A DNA stretch of 48,517 nt from Gammaproteobacteria bacterium. Its GTDB lineage: Bacteria; Pseudomonadota; Gammaproteobacteria; Xanthomonadales; Rhodanobacteraceae. The number at the start of each line of letters is the position of its first letter. Within the stretch, counting starts at the first letter, position 1. Under the pieces are notes generated by a model that saw nothing but the letters and a program-made list of their open reading frames with translations, did not search any database and was not told the DNA's origin. Both the position numbers and the translations under genes were made by a program. Shown here in pieces: positions 16,250 through 24,905 of this stretch. The stretch is taken from assembly GCA_021324095.1 (NCBI GenBank), contig JAJPJT010000039.1:1-48517 (forward strand), read 5' to 3'.

Positions 16250-17839
16250 ATGTCCAGGGTCAGGTTTTTGGCGTATCCCGCAACGATACTGATCGCACTG
16301 CTGTACTTGGCCGGCTGTGCGACGCTAGGCCCGTCGTCGCAATCCGTCAGTTCCCAGGCGCAGGCGCAAACCGCGATCGAGCGCATACAGGCGGCAGACG
16401 CAGCGCTCAAGCACGGCCACGCCGACGCGGCGCTGAAGCAACTCGCCACGCTGCCGTCGTCCTTGCCACCCGACGTGCAGCAACAGGCTCTGGACGTAGA
16501 GGCGCGCGCACAGCTCGCGTTGGGCAATCGCCTCGCGGCTGCGCGTGCCATCGCGCGACGCGTACCATTGCTGCCGCAGCCCGCGCAGGCTGCCGAGCGC
16601 AAGCAAGCGGTCGCCATTCTGGCAGGAATGGGGAAAGGCTCCCTGGCTTCGCTGTATCCGACTTTGTCCGACCAGGATCCGGTGAGGCCTTACGTCAAGC
16701 AGGCGCTCGCAAGTTCAGGCGCAACCACGCCGCGCGCCCTCCCTCAATTGAACGAACCGGTGGGCACGTTGACGGGCGCTTCGGTACCGCAGGGTTTCGT
16801 GATGCCGGCACACGTCGCGCTGCTGCTTCCGGCGACAGGCCCGGTGGCGGTGGCGAGCGCGGCGGTACGTGATGGTTTTTTCGCCGCGTATTTCCACACG
16901 CCGATCACCCAGGAACAACGTCCGTCGATCAAGGTGTATGACACCGGCGGCACGCCGGACGGCGCGGTCGCGGCGTACCGTCAGGCCGTGACGGACGGCG
17001 CCTCGCTGGTGGTCGGGCCATTGGGTCGCGCCGCAGTCGGCGCGGTGTTCTCGCAGGCGTCGCTGCCGGTGCCGGTGCTGGCCCTGAATCACGCGCCGGG
17101 CAACGAGGCAATCCCCGGCGGCAGCGTCGAATTCGCGTTGCTGCCGGAAGCCGAGGGCGCGCAGCTCGCCGCGCACATGATCACCGCCGGCCTGCACGCC
17201 GCGATCGTGTTCCGCGGCAACGACGACACCGCAAAGCGCACGTTCAATGCCTTCAGGGTGGAATTCGACAGCCTTGGCGGCCAGATTGCCAATGACATCG
17301 TGCTGCAGCCGAATGCGGTGGATTTCGAAGGCCAGGTCACGGCCGCGCTCGCAGGCGCAGGGAGCCAGACCGGAATCGTCGCCCTTCTGAGACCGACCCA
17401 GGCGCGCCTGCTGTTGCCCCAGTTGCGATTGGCGCGCTCGACGCTGCCGGTGTTTGCCACTTCGATGATCTATTCCGGAGACGAGAACGCGACCGCCGAC
17501 AGCGATCTCGACGGCGTCCAGTTCTGCGACGAGCCGTGGCTGTACAACGCGCAGGCGGGGCTGCCCAGCCATGCCGAGTTGGCGTCCAAACTGTCAACGG
17601 CCGGCGGTCCCGCCGCACGCCTGTTCGCGTTCGGCATGGATGCCTACGCGTTGATGCCGTATCTCGGTTGGTTGCGCAGCCACCCCGGCAGCTATCTTGC
17701 AGGCGCCACCGGCCAGTTGACGATGGATTCCTCCGGACATGTACAGCGCACGCCGATCTGGGTGCAATTCCAGAACGGCGTCGCGCAACCGGTCGCGGCT
17801 GGCCTCGAACCCGTGGCTGCCGGCTCAACCGGGCCATGA
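16250..17839 (+). CDS. lpoA: Penicillin-binding protein activator LpoA (LppC family lipoprotein)
   Basis: Outer-membrane lipoprotein that in E. coli reaches through the periplasm to activate PBP1a. 529 aa from ATG 16250, preceded by GGAAAG. Signal peptide with lipobox LAGC (Cys about residue 23). The N-terminal part is helical TPR-like (residues 40-170). The C-terminal part, from about residue 185, is a periplasmic-binding-protein-like fold starting [16 protein letters not shown] and containing [13 protein letters not shown]. Shorter than E. coli LpoA (678 aa). Next to yraN and a dolP-like gene as in E. coli. Confidence 0.92.
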   Translation: MSRVRFLAYPATILIALLYLAGCATLGPSSQSVSSQAQAQTAIERIQAADAALKHGHADAALKQLATLPSSLPPDVQQQALDVEARAQLALGNRLAAARAIARRVPLLPQPAQAAERKQAVAILAGMGKGSLASLYPTLSDQDPVRPYVKQALASSGATTPRALPQLNEPVGTLTGASVPQGFVMPAHVALLLPATGPVAVASAAVRDGFFAAYFHTPITQEQRPSIKVYDTGGTPDGAVAAYRQAVTDGASLVVGPLGRAAVGAVFSQASLPVPVLALNHAPGNEAIPGGSVEFALLPEAEGAQLAAHMITAGLHAAIVFRGNDDTAKRTFNAFRVEFDSLGGQIANDIVLQPNAVDFEGQVTAALAGAGSQTGIVALLRPTQARLLLPQLRLARSTLPVFATSMIYSGDENATADSDLDGVQFCDEPWLYNAQAGLPSHAELASKLSTAGGPAARLFAFGMDAYALMPYLGWLRSHPGSYLAGATGQLTMDSSGHVQRTPIWVQFQNGVAQPVAAGLEPVAAGSTGP

Positions 17840-17843
17840 CGGC

Positions 17844-18212
17844 ATGTCCTTGAACACCGGCACCGTCGGCGCGCGTTTCGAACAACTCGCGCTGGAACAT
17901 CTGGAACGCGCCGGTCTGAAACTTGTCGAACGCAACTTCAGGACCCGCTTCGGAGAACTCGACCTGATCCTGCGCGACGGCCAGACGCTGGTGTTCGCGG
18001 AAGTGCGCTACCGGCGCGACGGGCGCTTCGGCGGCGGTGCGGCGTCGGTCATCGCCGGCAAACGCGAGAAGCTCGTCCGTGCCGCTCAGGGCTTCCTGCA
18101 AGCCCACCCGCGACTCGCGTGCTTGCCGTGCAGGTTCGATGTGATAGCGTTCGACGGCGACGCGGACGCGCCCGCCTGCGACTGGCAACGCGCTGCCTTC
18201 GAGACTTTTTGA
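17844..18212 (+). CDS. yraN: YraN / UPF0102 family nuclease-fold protein
   Basis: Small protein with a Holliday-junction-resolvase-like endonuclease fold; its role is not established in most species. 122 aa from ATG 17844. Conserved features: [31 protein letters not shown] with the acidic GELD, and [17 protein letters not shown] with the E-x-R pair of the putative active site. It starts 4 bp after the lpoA stop and so is probably coupled. A longer upstream frame overlaps lpoA and is rejected. Confidence 0.9.
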   Translation: MSLNTGTVGARFEQLALEHLERAGLKLVERNFRTRFGELDLILRDGQTLVFAEVRYRRDGRFGGGAASVIAGKREKLVRAAQGFLQAHPRLACLPCRFDVIAFDGDADAPACDWQRAAFETF

Positions 18213-18224
18213 ACGGAACCCGAC

Positions 18225-18770
18225 ATGCGCAAGACGATCCTCACCACCGTTGCTCTCGTGCTGTGTATTGCCCTGTCCGCGTGCAGCGTCTTCACGCCGC
18301 GCCGTGGTTTCAACCGGGCGATGATCGACCGCAATGTTCAGATCACGGCGCAGCGCGCGCTCGACGATGATCCCGAACTCGCGGGCCGCGCGCACATCGG
18401 CACCAGCGTCTATAACGGCGTGCTGTTGCTGATCGGGGAAGCCAGTACGGAAGCCGTGAAGCAGCGTGCTGAGGCCGACGTCACGGGTTACGAGAGCGTG
18501 CAAAAAGTGGTCAACCTGATCGACGTGATGCCGCTGCAGTCGGTCGCCGCCAGTCTGCATGACGCCGCGATCACGGCAGCCGTCAAGACCGCGCTCCTGC
18601 ACATCGACATGCCAGGCTTCGACCCCGGCCGGGTCAAGGTCAGCACTGCGCACGGCAAGGTGTACCTGATGGGGCTGGTGAGTCACAAGGAAGCCGACGC
18701 GGTCGTCAACGAGGCCCGCAACGTGGCGGGGGTGAAGAAGGTGATCCAAGTCTTCGAGTATACGGATTGA
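18225..18770 (+). CDS. dolP: BON-domain outer-membrane lipoprotein (DolP/YraP-like)
   Basis: Periplasmic-face lipoprotein with two BON domains that bind anionic phospholipid; E. coli DolP guards outer-membrane integrity and supports BAM. 181 aa: signal peptide with lipobox LSAC (Cys 20), BON1 at about residues 45-110 (IGTSVYNGVLLLIGEA), BON2 at about 115-181 (VKVSTAHGKVYLMGLV). 12 bp after yraN, completing the lpoA-yraN-dolP order known from enterobacteria; diaA, which sits between them in E. coli, is absent. Confidence 0.9.
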   Translation: MRKTILTTVALVLCIALSACSVFTPRRGFNRAMIDRNVQITAQRALDDDPELAGRAHIGTSVYNGVLLLIGEASTEAVKQRAEADVTGYESVQKVVNLIDVMPLQSVAASLHDAAITAAVKTALLHIDMPGFDPGRVKVSTAHGKVYLMGLVSHKEADAVVNEARNVAGVKKVIQVFEYTD

Positions 18771-18772
18771 GT

Positions 18773-18970
18773 GCGATCGTCCCTGATCGCCGCGCGTCAT
18801 ATATCCATGCAAGCCCACGATTCGCGTCCGATGCAGATCACCTCGGGCATCCCTGCCAAGTTGTTGCGATCGTCCCTGATCGCCGCGCGTCAGACATCGA
18901 AGCAACCATTTCGGTCCGCGCCCGATAAAGATCACCTCGGGCATCCCTGCCCTGACTTTTCACAAGAGCT
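18773..18970. repeat. 93-bp tandem duplication with repeat-family tail
   Basis: Two units begin GCGATCGTCCCTGATCGCCG at 18773 and 18866, exactly 93 bp apart. Both contain GATCACCTCGGGCATCCCTGCC near their ends; the middles have diverged. The second unit runs into CATCCCTGCCCTGACTTTTCACAAG (18942-18966), an inverted copy of the family seen at 14644-14817. It fills most of the 264-bp gap between the BON gene and the FAD oxidase; no gene is seen in the gap. Confidence 0.8.
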
Positions 18971-19034
18971 ACTTGGGATGGAATCCCCTGACCGACATCA
19001 GAGGACAGCCGGTAATTTGGCGTAGACTCGGGTG

Positions 19035-20507
19035 ATGAACCTGCCCGCCGCGTTCGTCGATCAACTCCGCGAGATCTTTCCCTCCGGCGCGCTGGCGCTG
19101 GACGAGGGCACGCGCGCGGCTTACGGATACGACAATTCGCGCCGCGAGTCGCTGCCTGACGCGGTGGTGTTTCCGCCGGCACACGAAGAGGTGGCCGCGC
19201 TGGTCGCGGCGTGCCGGCATCATCGCGTACCGCTGGTCGCGCGCGGGCGCGGCACCAACACCACCGGCGCGACGGTGCCGCTCGCAGGCGGGGTCGTCGC
19301 GAGTTTCGAGCGCATGAACCGGATCGTCCGGATCGAACCCGGCGACCGCCTCGCGATCGTCGAACCCGGTGTGCTGAACGCCGATCTTCAATCCGCGCTG
19401 GAGCCGCACGGACTGTTCTGGCCGCCGGACCCGACTTCCGCACCCTACTGCACCATCGGCGGCAATCTCGCGTGCAACGCGGGCGGCCCGCACACCGTGA
19501 AATACGGCGCGAGCCGCGACAACATCCTCGGCCTGCGCGCAGTCGCGGGCAACGGCACATCGTTCCGCTGCGGCACGCACACTACCAAGGGCGCCACGGG
19601 TTACGACCTGACCCGCATCATCGTGGGCTCGGAAGGCACGCTCGCGCTGATCACCGAAGCGACGCTGAAGCTCACGCCGAAGCCGAATGCGATGCGCACG
19701 CTGCGCGCGGCCTACGCCAACATGCAGGCCGCCGCCGACGCGGTGGCGCGGATCATGGCGCAGCCGGTCACCCCACGCGCGCTGGAATTCATGGATGCCG
19801 CCGCGCTGGAACTGGTGCGCAAGCGCGGGGGCGATGCGCCCGCCGAAGCCGGTGCGCTGCTGCTGATCGAAGTCGATGGCGAGCCCGCGGCGCTGGATGC
19901 CGCGCAGGCGGCGGTCGAGCACGCCGCACGCGGCGAGGGCCTGGTCGAACTGCGCGCCGCGCGCGATGCGGCGGAAGCCGCGACGCTATGGGCCGCGCGC
20001 AAGGCGCTGTCGCCGGCGCTGCGCACGATTTCCGAGGACAAGATCAACGAGGACGTGGTCGTCCCGGTGAGCCGGATGCCCGCGCTGGTCGAATACCTAG
20101 GTGAACTCGCCAAGGAGTTCCGCATTCCCATCGTCAGCTTCGGCCATGCCGGCAACGGCAACCTGCACGTGAATCTGCTGCCGCGCGATCCCGAGGAACG
20201 CGCGCGCGCCGATGAGGCGCTGCCGCGTGTGTTCCGGCGTGTGATCGAACTCGACGGCACGTTGTCGGGCGAGCACGGCATCGGCATCGCCAAGCGCGAC
20301 TTCATGCCCGAGGCGCTCGGCGCAGGTGCGCTTTCCATGATGCGCGAACTGAAGGACCTGTTCGATCCCGCACATATCCTCAATCCGGGCAAATTGCTTC
20401 CGGATGGAGCGGGAATGGAGAACGGAGAACGAGAACCGGAGTCAGCGGGCCGGCAGTCCGAACTGTACGGCCCGGGCACACTGACACATGGTTCGAGCAG
20501 CGCATGA
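19035..20507 (+). CDS. GlcD-family FAD-linked oxidase (D-lactate / 2-hydroxyacid dehydrogenase type)
   Basis: Flavoprotein of the VAO/PCMH superfamily, probably oxidising a D-2-hydroxyacid. N-terminal FAD-binding domain: VPLVARGRGTNTTGATVPL at about residues 65-85, TIGGNLACNAGGPHTVKYG and GTLALITEATLKL. C-terminal oxidase domain: FGHAGNGNLHVNLLPRD near residue 370 and SGEHGIGIAKRDF near 413. The natural end is ILNPGKLLP. About 35 further residues are encoded by GGAGAACGGAGAACG-type repeat DNA (20410-20460) before the stop, which overlaps the next start as ATGA. The exact substrate cannot be told from sequence. GTG 19032 is an alternative start. Confidence 0.88.
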   Translation: MNLPAAFVDQLREIFPSGALALDEGTRAAYGYDNSRRESLPDAVVFPPAHEEVAALVAACRHHRVPLVARGRGTNTTGATVPLAGGVVASFERMNRIVRIEPGDRLAIVEPGVLNADLQSALEPHGLFWPPDPTSAPYCTIGGNLACNAGGPHTVKYGASRDNILGLRAVAGNGTSFRCGTHTTKGATGYDLTRIIVGSEGTLALITEATLKLTPKPNAMRTLRAAYANMQAAADAVARIMAQPVTPRALEFMDAAALELVRKRGGDAPAEAGALLLIEVDGEPAALDAAQAAVEHAARGEGLVELRAARDAAEAATLWAARKALSPALRTISEDKINEDVVVPVSRMPALVEYLGELAKEFRIPIVSFGHAGNGNLHVNLLPRDPEERARADEALPRVFRRVIELDGTLSGEHGIGIAKRDFMPEALGAGALSMMRELKDLFDPAHILNPGKLLPDGAGMENGEREPESAGRQSELYGPGTLTHGSSSA

Positions 20508-21220
20508 GCAACATGCCAGCGCCCAAGCTTGCGCGAGGGACAACAAGGAGCAAACCGAAGGGCAGCGGACGCGACGGGAAGCCGGGAAGTGCCGATCGTT
20601 TGGCCTCTTCTGGTCCTTCGTCCCCGGTCCCCGGCCCCGATTTCGATACATTGATGGCGCGCATCCGCGCGTGTCGGGTGTGCGCGCAGCATCTGCCGCA
20701 CGGTTGCCGCCCGGTGTTGCAGGCGCATCCCGACGCACGCTTGCTCGTGGTAAGCCAGGCGCCCGGGCGCAAGGTGCACGAGACCGGTATTCCGTTCAAT
20801 GACAAGAGCGGCGCCAAGCTGTGCGAATGGCTCGGCATCGATACGCAAACGTTTCACGATCCGCACCGCGTCGCGATCGTGCCCATGGGATTCTGTTATC
20901 CCGGCAAGGGGGCATCCGGTGATTTGCCGCCGCGTCCGGAGTGCGCGCCACTGTGGCATCCGCTCCTGATGCCGCGCCTGAAGAACATCCGGCTGACGCT
21001 CGCGATCGGCGGCTACGCGATCCGCGGCATGCTGGGCAATCGGCGCAAGGCCACGCTCACCGAAACCTGCGCCGCCTGGCGTGAATATTTCGACGACGGC
21101 AAGGTGCCGCTGCCGCACCCCAGCCCGCGCAATACCGCGTGGTTCATGTACCACCCGTGGTTCGAGACGGAAGTGCTGCCCGCGTTGCGCCGGCGCGTGC
21201 GCCGGTTGTTGCGCGAGTGA
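20504..21220 (+). CDS. Uracil-DNA glycosylase family protein
   Basis: Predicted DNA-repair glycosylase-fold protein. 238 aa: the conserved part starts about residue 50 with a Cys pair (RACRVC), then LLVVSQAPGRKVHETGIPF with the GQAPG-like motif, DLPPRPECAPLW, and the C-terminal HPSPRNTAWF, where His-Pro-Ser is the usual catalytic-loop position. Residues 1-48 are low complexity and encoded in part by TCCCCGGTCCCCGG-type repeat DNA (20615-20640). Start ATG 20504 overlaps the upstream stop. Which bases it removes, if any, is unknown. Confidence 0.85.
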   Translation: MSNMPAPKLARGTTRSKPKGSGRDGKPGSADRLASSGPSSPVPGPDFDTLMARIRACRVCAQHLPHGCRPVLQAHPDARLLVVSQAPGRKVHETGIPFNDKSGAKLCEWLGIDTQTFHDPHRVAIVPMGFCYPGKGASGDLPPRPECAPLWHPLLMPRLKNIRLTLAIGGYAIRGMLGNRRKATLTETCAAWREYFDDGKVPLPHPSPRNTAWFMYHPWFETEVLPALRRRVRRLLRE

Positions 21221-21233
21221 ACGCGGCTACGCT

Positions 21234-21737
21234 TCAGGTGAACTGGCGCACTGCCAAAGCAAGGAGCTGCAGCACGATCAACGCGTAAATCCCCGCCACG
21301 ACATCGTCCAGCATCACGCCCAGCCCGCCGCGCACGCTGTGGTCGGCCCAGCGCACCGGCCACGGTTTCCAGATGTCGAACAGGCGGAACAAGGCGAAGC
21401 CAATGATGAACCACCACCATTGCGGCGGCGCGGCGAACAGGCTGATCCACATGCCGATCACTTCGTCCCAGACCAGCGCGCCCTGATCGTGTATCCCGAG
21501 TCGGCGGTCGGAAACCTCGCAGGCCCACACACCCAGCAGGAACCCCGCCGCCAGCACCGCGACGTACGCACCGATCGGCAAGCCGCGCAGCAGGAACCAC
21601 CACGGCAACAGCGCAATGAGCGAGCCTGCCGTGCCCGGCGCCTTCGGCGACAGGCCCGCGCCCAGCGCGGTCGCGATCCAGCCCGCGGGGTGCGACATCA
21701 AAATTCGGCGTTGCGCGCTGGTCAGTGGCGTGCTCAT
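21234..21737 (-). CDS. pgpA: Phosphatidylglycerophosphatase A
   Basis: Membrane phosphatase that dephosphorylates phosphatidylglycerol phosphate in phospholipid synthesis. 167 aa, several hydrophobic segments. Family motifs: GLSPKAPGTAGSLIAL near the start, ALVWDEVIGMWISL, and ALFRLFDIWKPWPVRW. ATG 21737 overlaps the thiL stop as ATGA. Last gene of the rib-nusB-thiL-pgpA run; it converges on the glycosylase gene with only 13 bp between the stops. Confidence 0.95.
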   Translation of the reverse strand: MSTPLTSAQRRILMSHPAGWIATALGAGLSPKAPGTAGSLIALLPWWFLLRGLPIGAYVAVLAAGFLLGVWACEVSDRRLGIHDQGALVWDEVIGMWISLFAAPPQWWWFIIGFALFRLFDIWKPWPVRWADHSVRGGLGVMLDDVVAGIYALIVLQLLALAVRQFT

Positions 21738-22726
21738 CGCGAGAAATGTTCCCAACCTGCACGCGGCGTGGCGATGACATTGCCATGCGAATCCACGACG
21801 CGCACACCGGAACCCGCGACGATGCGCCCGATCCGTGTGGCGCCGCAACCCGCGCGGTCGAGCGCTTTCACGATCGTCGCTTCGCGCTCGGCGGGCGCCG
21901 TGAAGCACAACTCGTAATCGTCGCCGCCGGCCAACGCGAGATCACGGCGGGTTTGCGCATCGAACGACGCGGTGAGTTCCGGCGAAATCGGCAGCGCGTC
22001 GGCCTCGATTTCCGCGCCGACATTGCTTGCGGTGCAAACATGGCCGAGATCGGCCAGCAATCCATCCGACACGTCGATGCAGGCGCGCGCGAGATCGCGC
22101 AAGGCCAAGCCTGCCGCAATGCGTGGTTCGGGGCGATTCAATCGCTTCAGCAACTGCCCCCATCCGCCTTCGGGGGAAAAGACGGCACTCCGCGCCCCTT
22201 CCCCCGCAAGCGGGGGAAGGGAAAGAGCAAGTGCGCCCGCCGCATCGCCCAGCATGCCGGTGACGAACACGACGTCGCCTGCGCGCGCGCCCGCGCGCGT
22301 CAGCGCGGCCCCGATCGGCACGAAGCCCAGCGCTGTCACCGTCACGGACAACGGCCCCTGCGTGGTGTCGCCGCCGATCAAGGCGATATCATGCGCGCGC
22401 GCCAGCTCCACGAATCCATCGGCAAAACGTTCTACGAAGCCCGTGTCGGCTTCCGGCAGCGTCAGCGCCAGCAGCGCCCACGCAGGCTCCGCTCCCATTG
22501 ACGCGAGATCCGAAAGGTTCACCGCGAGTGCCTTCCAGCCGATATCTTCGGGGGCGGTATCGGGCAGGAAATGCACGCCGGCAAGCAAAGTGTCGGTACA
22601 GGACACCAATTGCCGTCCCGGAGGTACCGTCGACAAAGCCGCATCATCGCCGATGCCAAGCACGACATCGTCGCGCGCCTGCGCGCAGCGTGCGCGAAGC
22701 ACGTCGATCAGCGCGAATTCGCTCAA
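21734..22726 (-). CDS. thiL: Thiamine-monophosphate kinase with a hairpin-encoded insert
   Basis: Phosphorylates thiamine monophosphate to the active diphosphate. 330 aa from TTG 22726, which shares TTGA with the nusB stop; no ATG is available. Motifs: DDVVLGIGDDAAL, SCTDTLLAGVHF, VNLSDLASMGAEP, GGDTTQG, and later DVSDGLLADLGH and LAGGDDYEL. Residues about 168-191 (LPPLAGEGARSAVFSPEGGW) are encoded by a CCCTTCCCCCGC hairpin element (22150-22221) inserted in frame between conserved blocks. I expect the enzyme to be functional since thiamine kinase motifs are intact. Confidence 0.93.
   Translation of the reverse strand: MSEFALIDVLRARCAQARDDVVLGIGDDAALSTVPPGRQLVSCTDTLLAGVHFLPDTAPEDIGWKALAVNLSDLASMGAEPAWALLALTLPEADTGFVERFADGFVELARAHDIALIGGDTTQGPLSVTVTALGFVPIGAALTRAGARAGDVVFVTGMLGDAAGALALSLPPLAGEGARSAVFSPEGGWGQLLKRLNRPEPRIAAGLALRDLARACIDVSDGLLADLGHVCTASNVGAEIEADALPISPELTASFDAQTRRDLALAGGDDYELCFTAPAEREATIVKALDRAGCGATRIGRIVAGSGVRVVDSHGNVIATPRAGWEHFSR
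22150..22221. repeat. Palindromic repeat inside thiL
   Basis: A 12-bp perfect stem CCCTTCCCCCGC / GCGGGGGAAGGG with an AA loop lies at 22196-22221, preceded by CCGCCTTCGGGGG at 22155-22177. The same kind of sequence (CCCCCTTCC...AAGGGGG) lies between genes at 32712-32781. Here it is read through in frame by thiL. Confidence 0.8.
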
Positions 22727-23181
22727 GGCGGCGCCGCGGATTCGGTGACGCGCCACTGGCGCGCGAGTTTGTCGAGCACGCCATTGACATAGGTGTGGCC
22801 CTGCTCCGAACCGAAGCGCTTGGTGACTTCCACCGCCTCGTTCAGCACCACGCGGTACGGCACGTCGAGACGATGCTTCAACTCGTAGGCGGCCAGCCGC
22901 AGCACCGCGCGCTCGATCGGATCGACGCGCTCGATATCGCGATCGAGGAACGGCGCCAAGCCGGAATCGAGGTCCGGGCGATGCGTTTCCACGCCCCGCA
23001 GCAGATCCTCGAAATATTCGAGGTCGGCGATCTGCATGTCCTGCTCGTGCCGAAAATCGTCGATCACCTTGCGCATGGGATTGCCGCCGAGTTCCCAGGC
23101 ATACAGCGCCTGGACCGCACGCCGGCGCGCGCGCGTCCGTGCAGCGGGGTCGATGCCGTCCGCGCGCCGATGCGCAATCAC
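22723..23181 (-). CDS. nusB: Transcription antitermination factor NusB
   Basis: RNA-binding factor that with NusE (S10) promotes antitermination of rRNA operons. 152 aa. Start is GTG 23181, which shares GTGA with the ribH stop and has GGGAG about 9 nt upstream; no ATG fits. Typical features: [17 protein letters not shown] at the N-terminus, [36 protein letters not shown] and the C-terminal [11 protein letters not shown] longer upstream frame overlaps ribH and is rejected. Confidence 0.94.
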   Translation of the reverse strand: MIAHRRADGIDPAARTRARRRAVQALYAWELGGNPMRKVIDDFRHEQDMQIADLEYFEDLLRGVETHRPDLDSGLAPFLDRDIERVDPIERAVLRLAAYELKHRLDVPYRVVLNEAVEVTKRFGSEQGHTYVNGVLDKLARQWRVTESAAPP

Positions 23182-23660
23182 GCCGACAACTCCCGCAGCA
23201 CCGCCGCCATTTCGATCGCGGACAACGCGACGTCCGCACCCTTGTTGCCATGCGCGCCGCCGGCGCGGGCCCACGCGTCGGCCTCGTCCTCGACCGCAAG
23301 CACGCCGTTCAGGACCGGCACGCCGCTGTCCAGCGCCACGCGCATCAGCCCGCGCGCGCATTCGTCGGCAACGTGTTCGAAGTGGCGCGTTTCGCCGCGC
23401 ACCACGCAGCCGAGCGCCACGATCACGGCATAGCGGCCACTCGCCGCCGCATGTTTTGCCGCCACCGGAAGCTCCCACGCGCCGGGCACGCGCAATACGT
23501 CGATCGCTTCATCCGCGACGCCATGCCCGGCAAATGCCATGCGCGCACCATCCACCAGCACATCGACGATTTCATCGTTCCAGCGGCTGGCGATGATCGC
23601 GTAACGCGCGCCGGGCGGCGAACGGAGGTCGGCAGATGAGGTGGCGGATTGGGTGGACAT
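23178..23660 (-). CDS. ribH: 6,7-dimethyl-8-ribityllumazine synthase
   Basis: Penultimate enzyme of riboflavin synthesis; condenses the ribitylamino-uracil with dihydroxybutanone phosphate, normally as a large capsid-like assembly. 160 aa. Motifs: [39 protein letters not shown] (catalytic His included), [10 protein letters not shown], and [10 protein letters not shown]. The start lies at the edge of the repeat block at 23658-23800. The stop overlaps the nusB GTG. Confidence 0.97.
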   Translation of the reverse strand: MSTQSATSSADLRSPPGARYAIIASRWNDEIVDVLVDGARMAFAGHGVADEAIDVLRVPGAWELPVAAKHAAASGRYAVIVALGCVVRGETRHFEHVADECARGLMRVALDSGVPVLNGVLAVEDEADAWARAGGAHGNKGADVALSAIEMAAVLRELSA

Positions 23661-23800
23661 GGGACTGGGGACTGGGTCTGGGGACGGGGAAGGGAGATGG
23701 GGCTGCGAGTCGCGTGCGAGTCGCGGGTGCGAGCCAGGCTCGGAAAAAGCGTAGCAGCCATATGCCCCAGCCCCTAGTCCCGAGTCCCCAGCCCCTGCTC
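23658..23800. repeat. G-rich heptamer repeat between ribBA and ribH
   Basis: GGGACTGGGGACTGGG-type units at 23662-23690 and inverse CCCCAGCCCCTAGTCCCGAG units at 23765-23795, separated by about 75 bp. It fills the ribBA-ribH gap and encodes the last few residues of ribBA (QGLGTRD). The arrangement could form a long imperfect hairpin in the operon mRNA. Confidence 0.75.
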
Positions 23801-24901
23801 TTCGACGTATTCCACAACTTCCAGACCGAATCCCGACAGGCCCACGAGTTTGCGCGGCGTGCCCAGCACGCGCAGGCGGCGCACGCCGAGATCGGCAAGG
23901 ATCTGCGCACCGAGCCCGAGCTCACGCCATTCGCGCTGCGCGGCCGCATTGCGGCCAGTCTCGGGCACCGCGCTTACCTCGTGATTGAGGCGCGCCAGCA
24001 ATGCAGCAGGATCTTCCGCGGATGCCAACACCACTACCACGCCGCGATCTTCGGCGGCGATCCGGCGCAACGCGGCCGTCATCGTCATCCCGAGATCATC
24101 GCGCCGCAAGTGCAGGACGTCGGACAATGTGTTGCGTACGTGCACGCGCGTCAGCACCGGCTCGCCGTCTTCGACCGCACCGCGGGCCAGCGCGAAATGC
24201 ACTTCGCCGCGCAAGAGATCGCGCCACGCAACCAGACGAAATGCACCGAACTCGGTCTGGACTTCCGAGTCGTGCACCCGTTCGATGGTTTTCTCCGTCG
24301 CGAGCCGGTGCCGGATCAGGTCCGCGATGCTGCCGACCTTCAGGCCTTGTCTCGCTGCGAACGACTCGAGGTCCGGGCGGCGCGCCATCGAGCCATCCTC
24401 GCGCAAGACCTCGACCAGCACGCCGGCGGGCGCGCAGCCGGCAAGCCGCGCAAGGTCCACCGCGGCCTCGGTATGGCCGGCGCGGGCCAGTACGCCGCCC
24501 TCCTGCGCCAGCAGCGGAAACACGTGGCCGGGCTGCACCAGGTCCGAAGGTTTCGTGTCCGGCGCCACCGCGACCCGGATCGTGCGCGCTCGATCATGCG
24601 CGGAAATGCCGGTGGTGACGCCGCTCGCCGCCTCGATCGAAACGGTGAAATTGGTGTGGTAGGTCGAACCGTTGTCGCGGACCATCGGCTGCAGGCCGAG
24701 CGTCCTGCAACGCGCAGCGTCGAGCGCAAGGCAGATCAACCCGCGCCCCTCGCGCGCCATGAAGTTGACGTCTTCGGCGCGCACCTTGTCGGCGGCCATG
24801 ATGAGGTCGCCTTCGTTCTCGCGGTCCTCGTCGTCCAGCATCACGGCCATGCGGCCGGCGGCGATTTCGGCGAGCAGTTCCGGAATGGTCGCGAAAGCCA
24901 T
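23774..24901 (-). CDS. ribB: 3,4-dihydroxy-2-butanone-4-phosphate synthase with degenerate GTP cyclohydrolase II-like domain
   Basis: The N-terminal domain (residues 1-205) is a complete Rib[50 protein letters not shown] and the metal-site HTEAAVDL. It makes the four-carbon precursor of riboflavin. The C-terminal 165 residues resemble RibA in layout but have lost its landmarks: no Cys triad (the region reads [18 protein letters not shown]) and no RQEGRGIGL motif. It therefore should not have GTP cyclohydrolase II activity, as in other RibBX-type proteins; a separate ribA is expected elsewhere. The extreme C-terminus is repeat-encoded. Confidence 0.9.
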   Translation of the reverse strand: MAFATIPELLAEIAAGRMAVMLDDEDRENEGDLIMAADKVRAEDVNFMAREGRGLICLALDAARCRTLGLQPMVRDNGSTYHTNFTVSIEAASGVTTGISAHDRARTIRVAVAPDTKPSDLVQPGHVFPLLAQEGGVLARAGHTEAAVDLARLAGCAPAGVLVEVLREDGSMARRPDLESFAARQGLKVGSIADLIRHRLATEKTIERVHDSEVQTEFGAFRLVAWRDLLRGEVHFALARGAVEDGEPVLTRVHVRNTLSDVLHLRRDDLGMTMTAALRRIAAEDRGVVVVLASAEDPAALLARLNHEVSAVPETGRNAAAQREWRELGLGAQILADLGVRRLRVLGTPRKLVGLSGFGLEVVEYVEEQGLGTRD

Positions 24902-24905
24902 GCTT

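Noticed and set aside
17337..18944. 535-codon minus-strand frame across lpoA, yraN and the BON gene
   Set aside because: Antisense to three well-supported genes and without recognisable features.
21734..23299. 521-codon frame for thiL
   Set aside because: The upstream 190 codons are antigenic noise over nusB in another frame; the TTG start overlapping the nusB stop gives the normal length.
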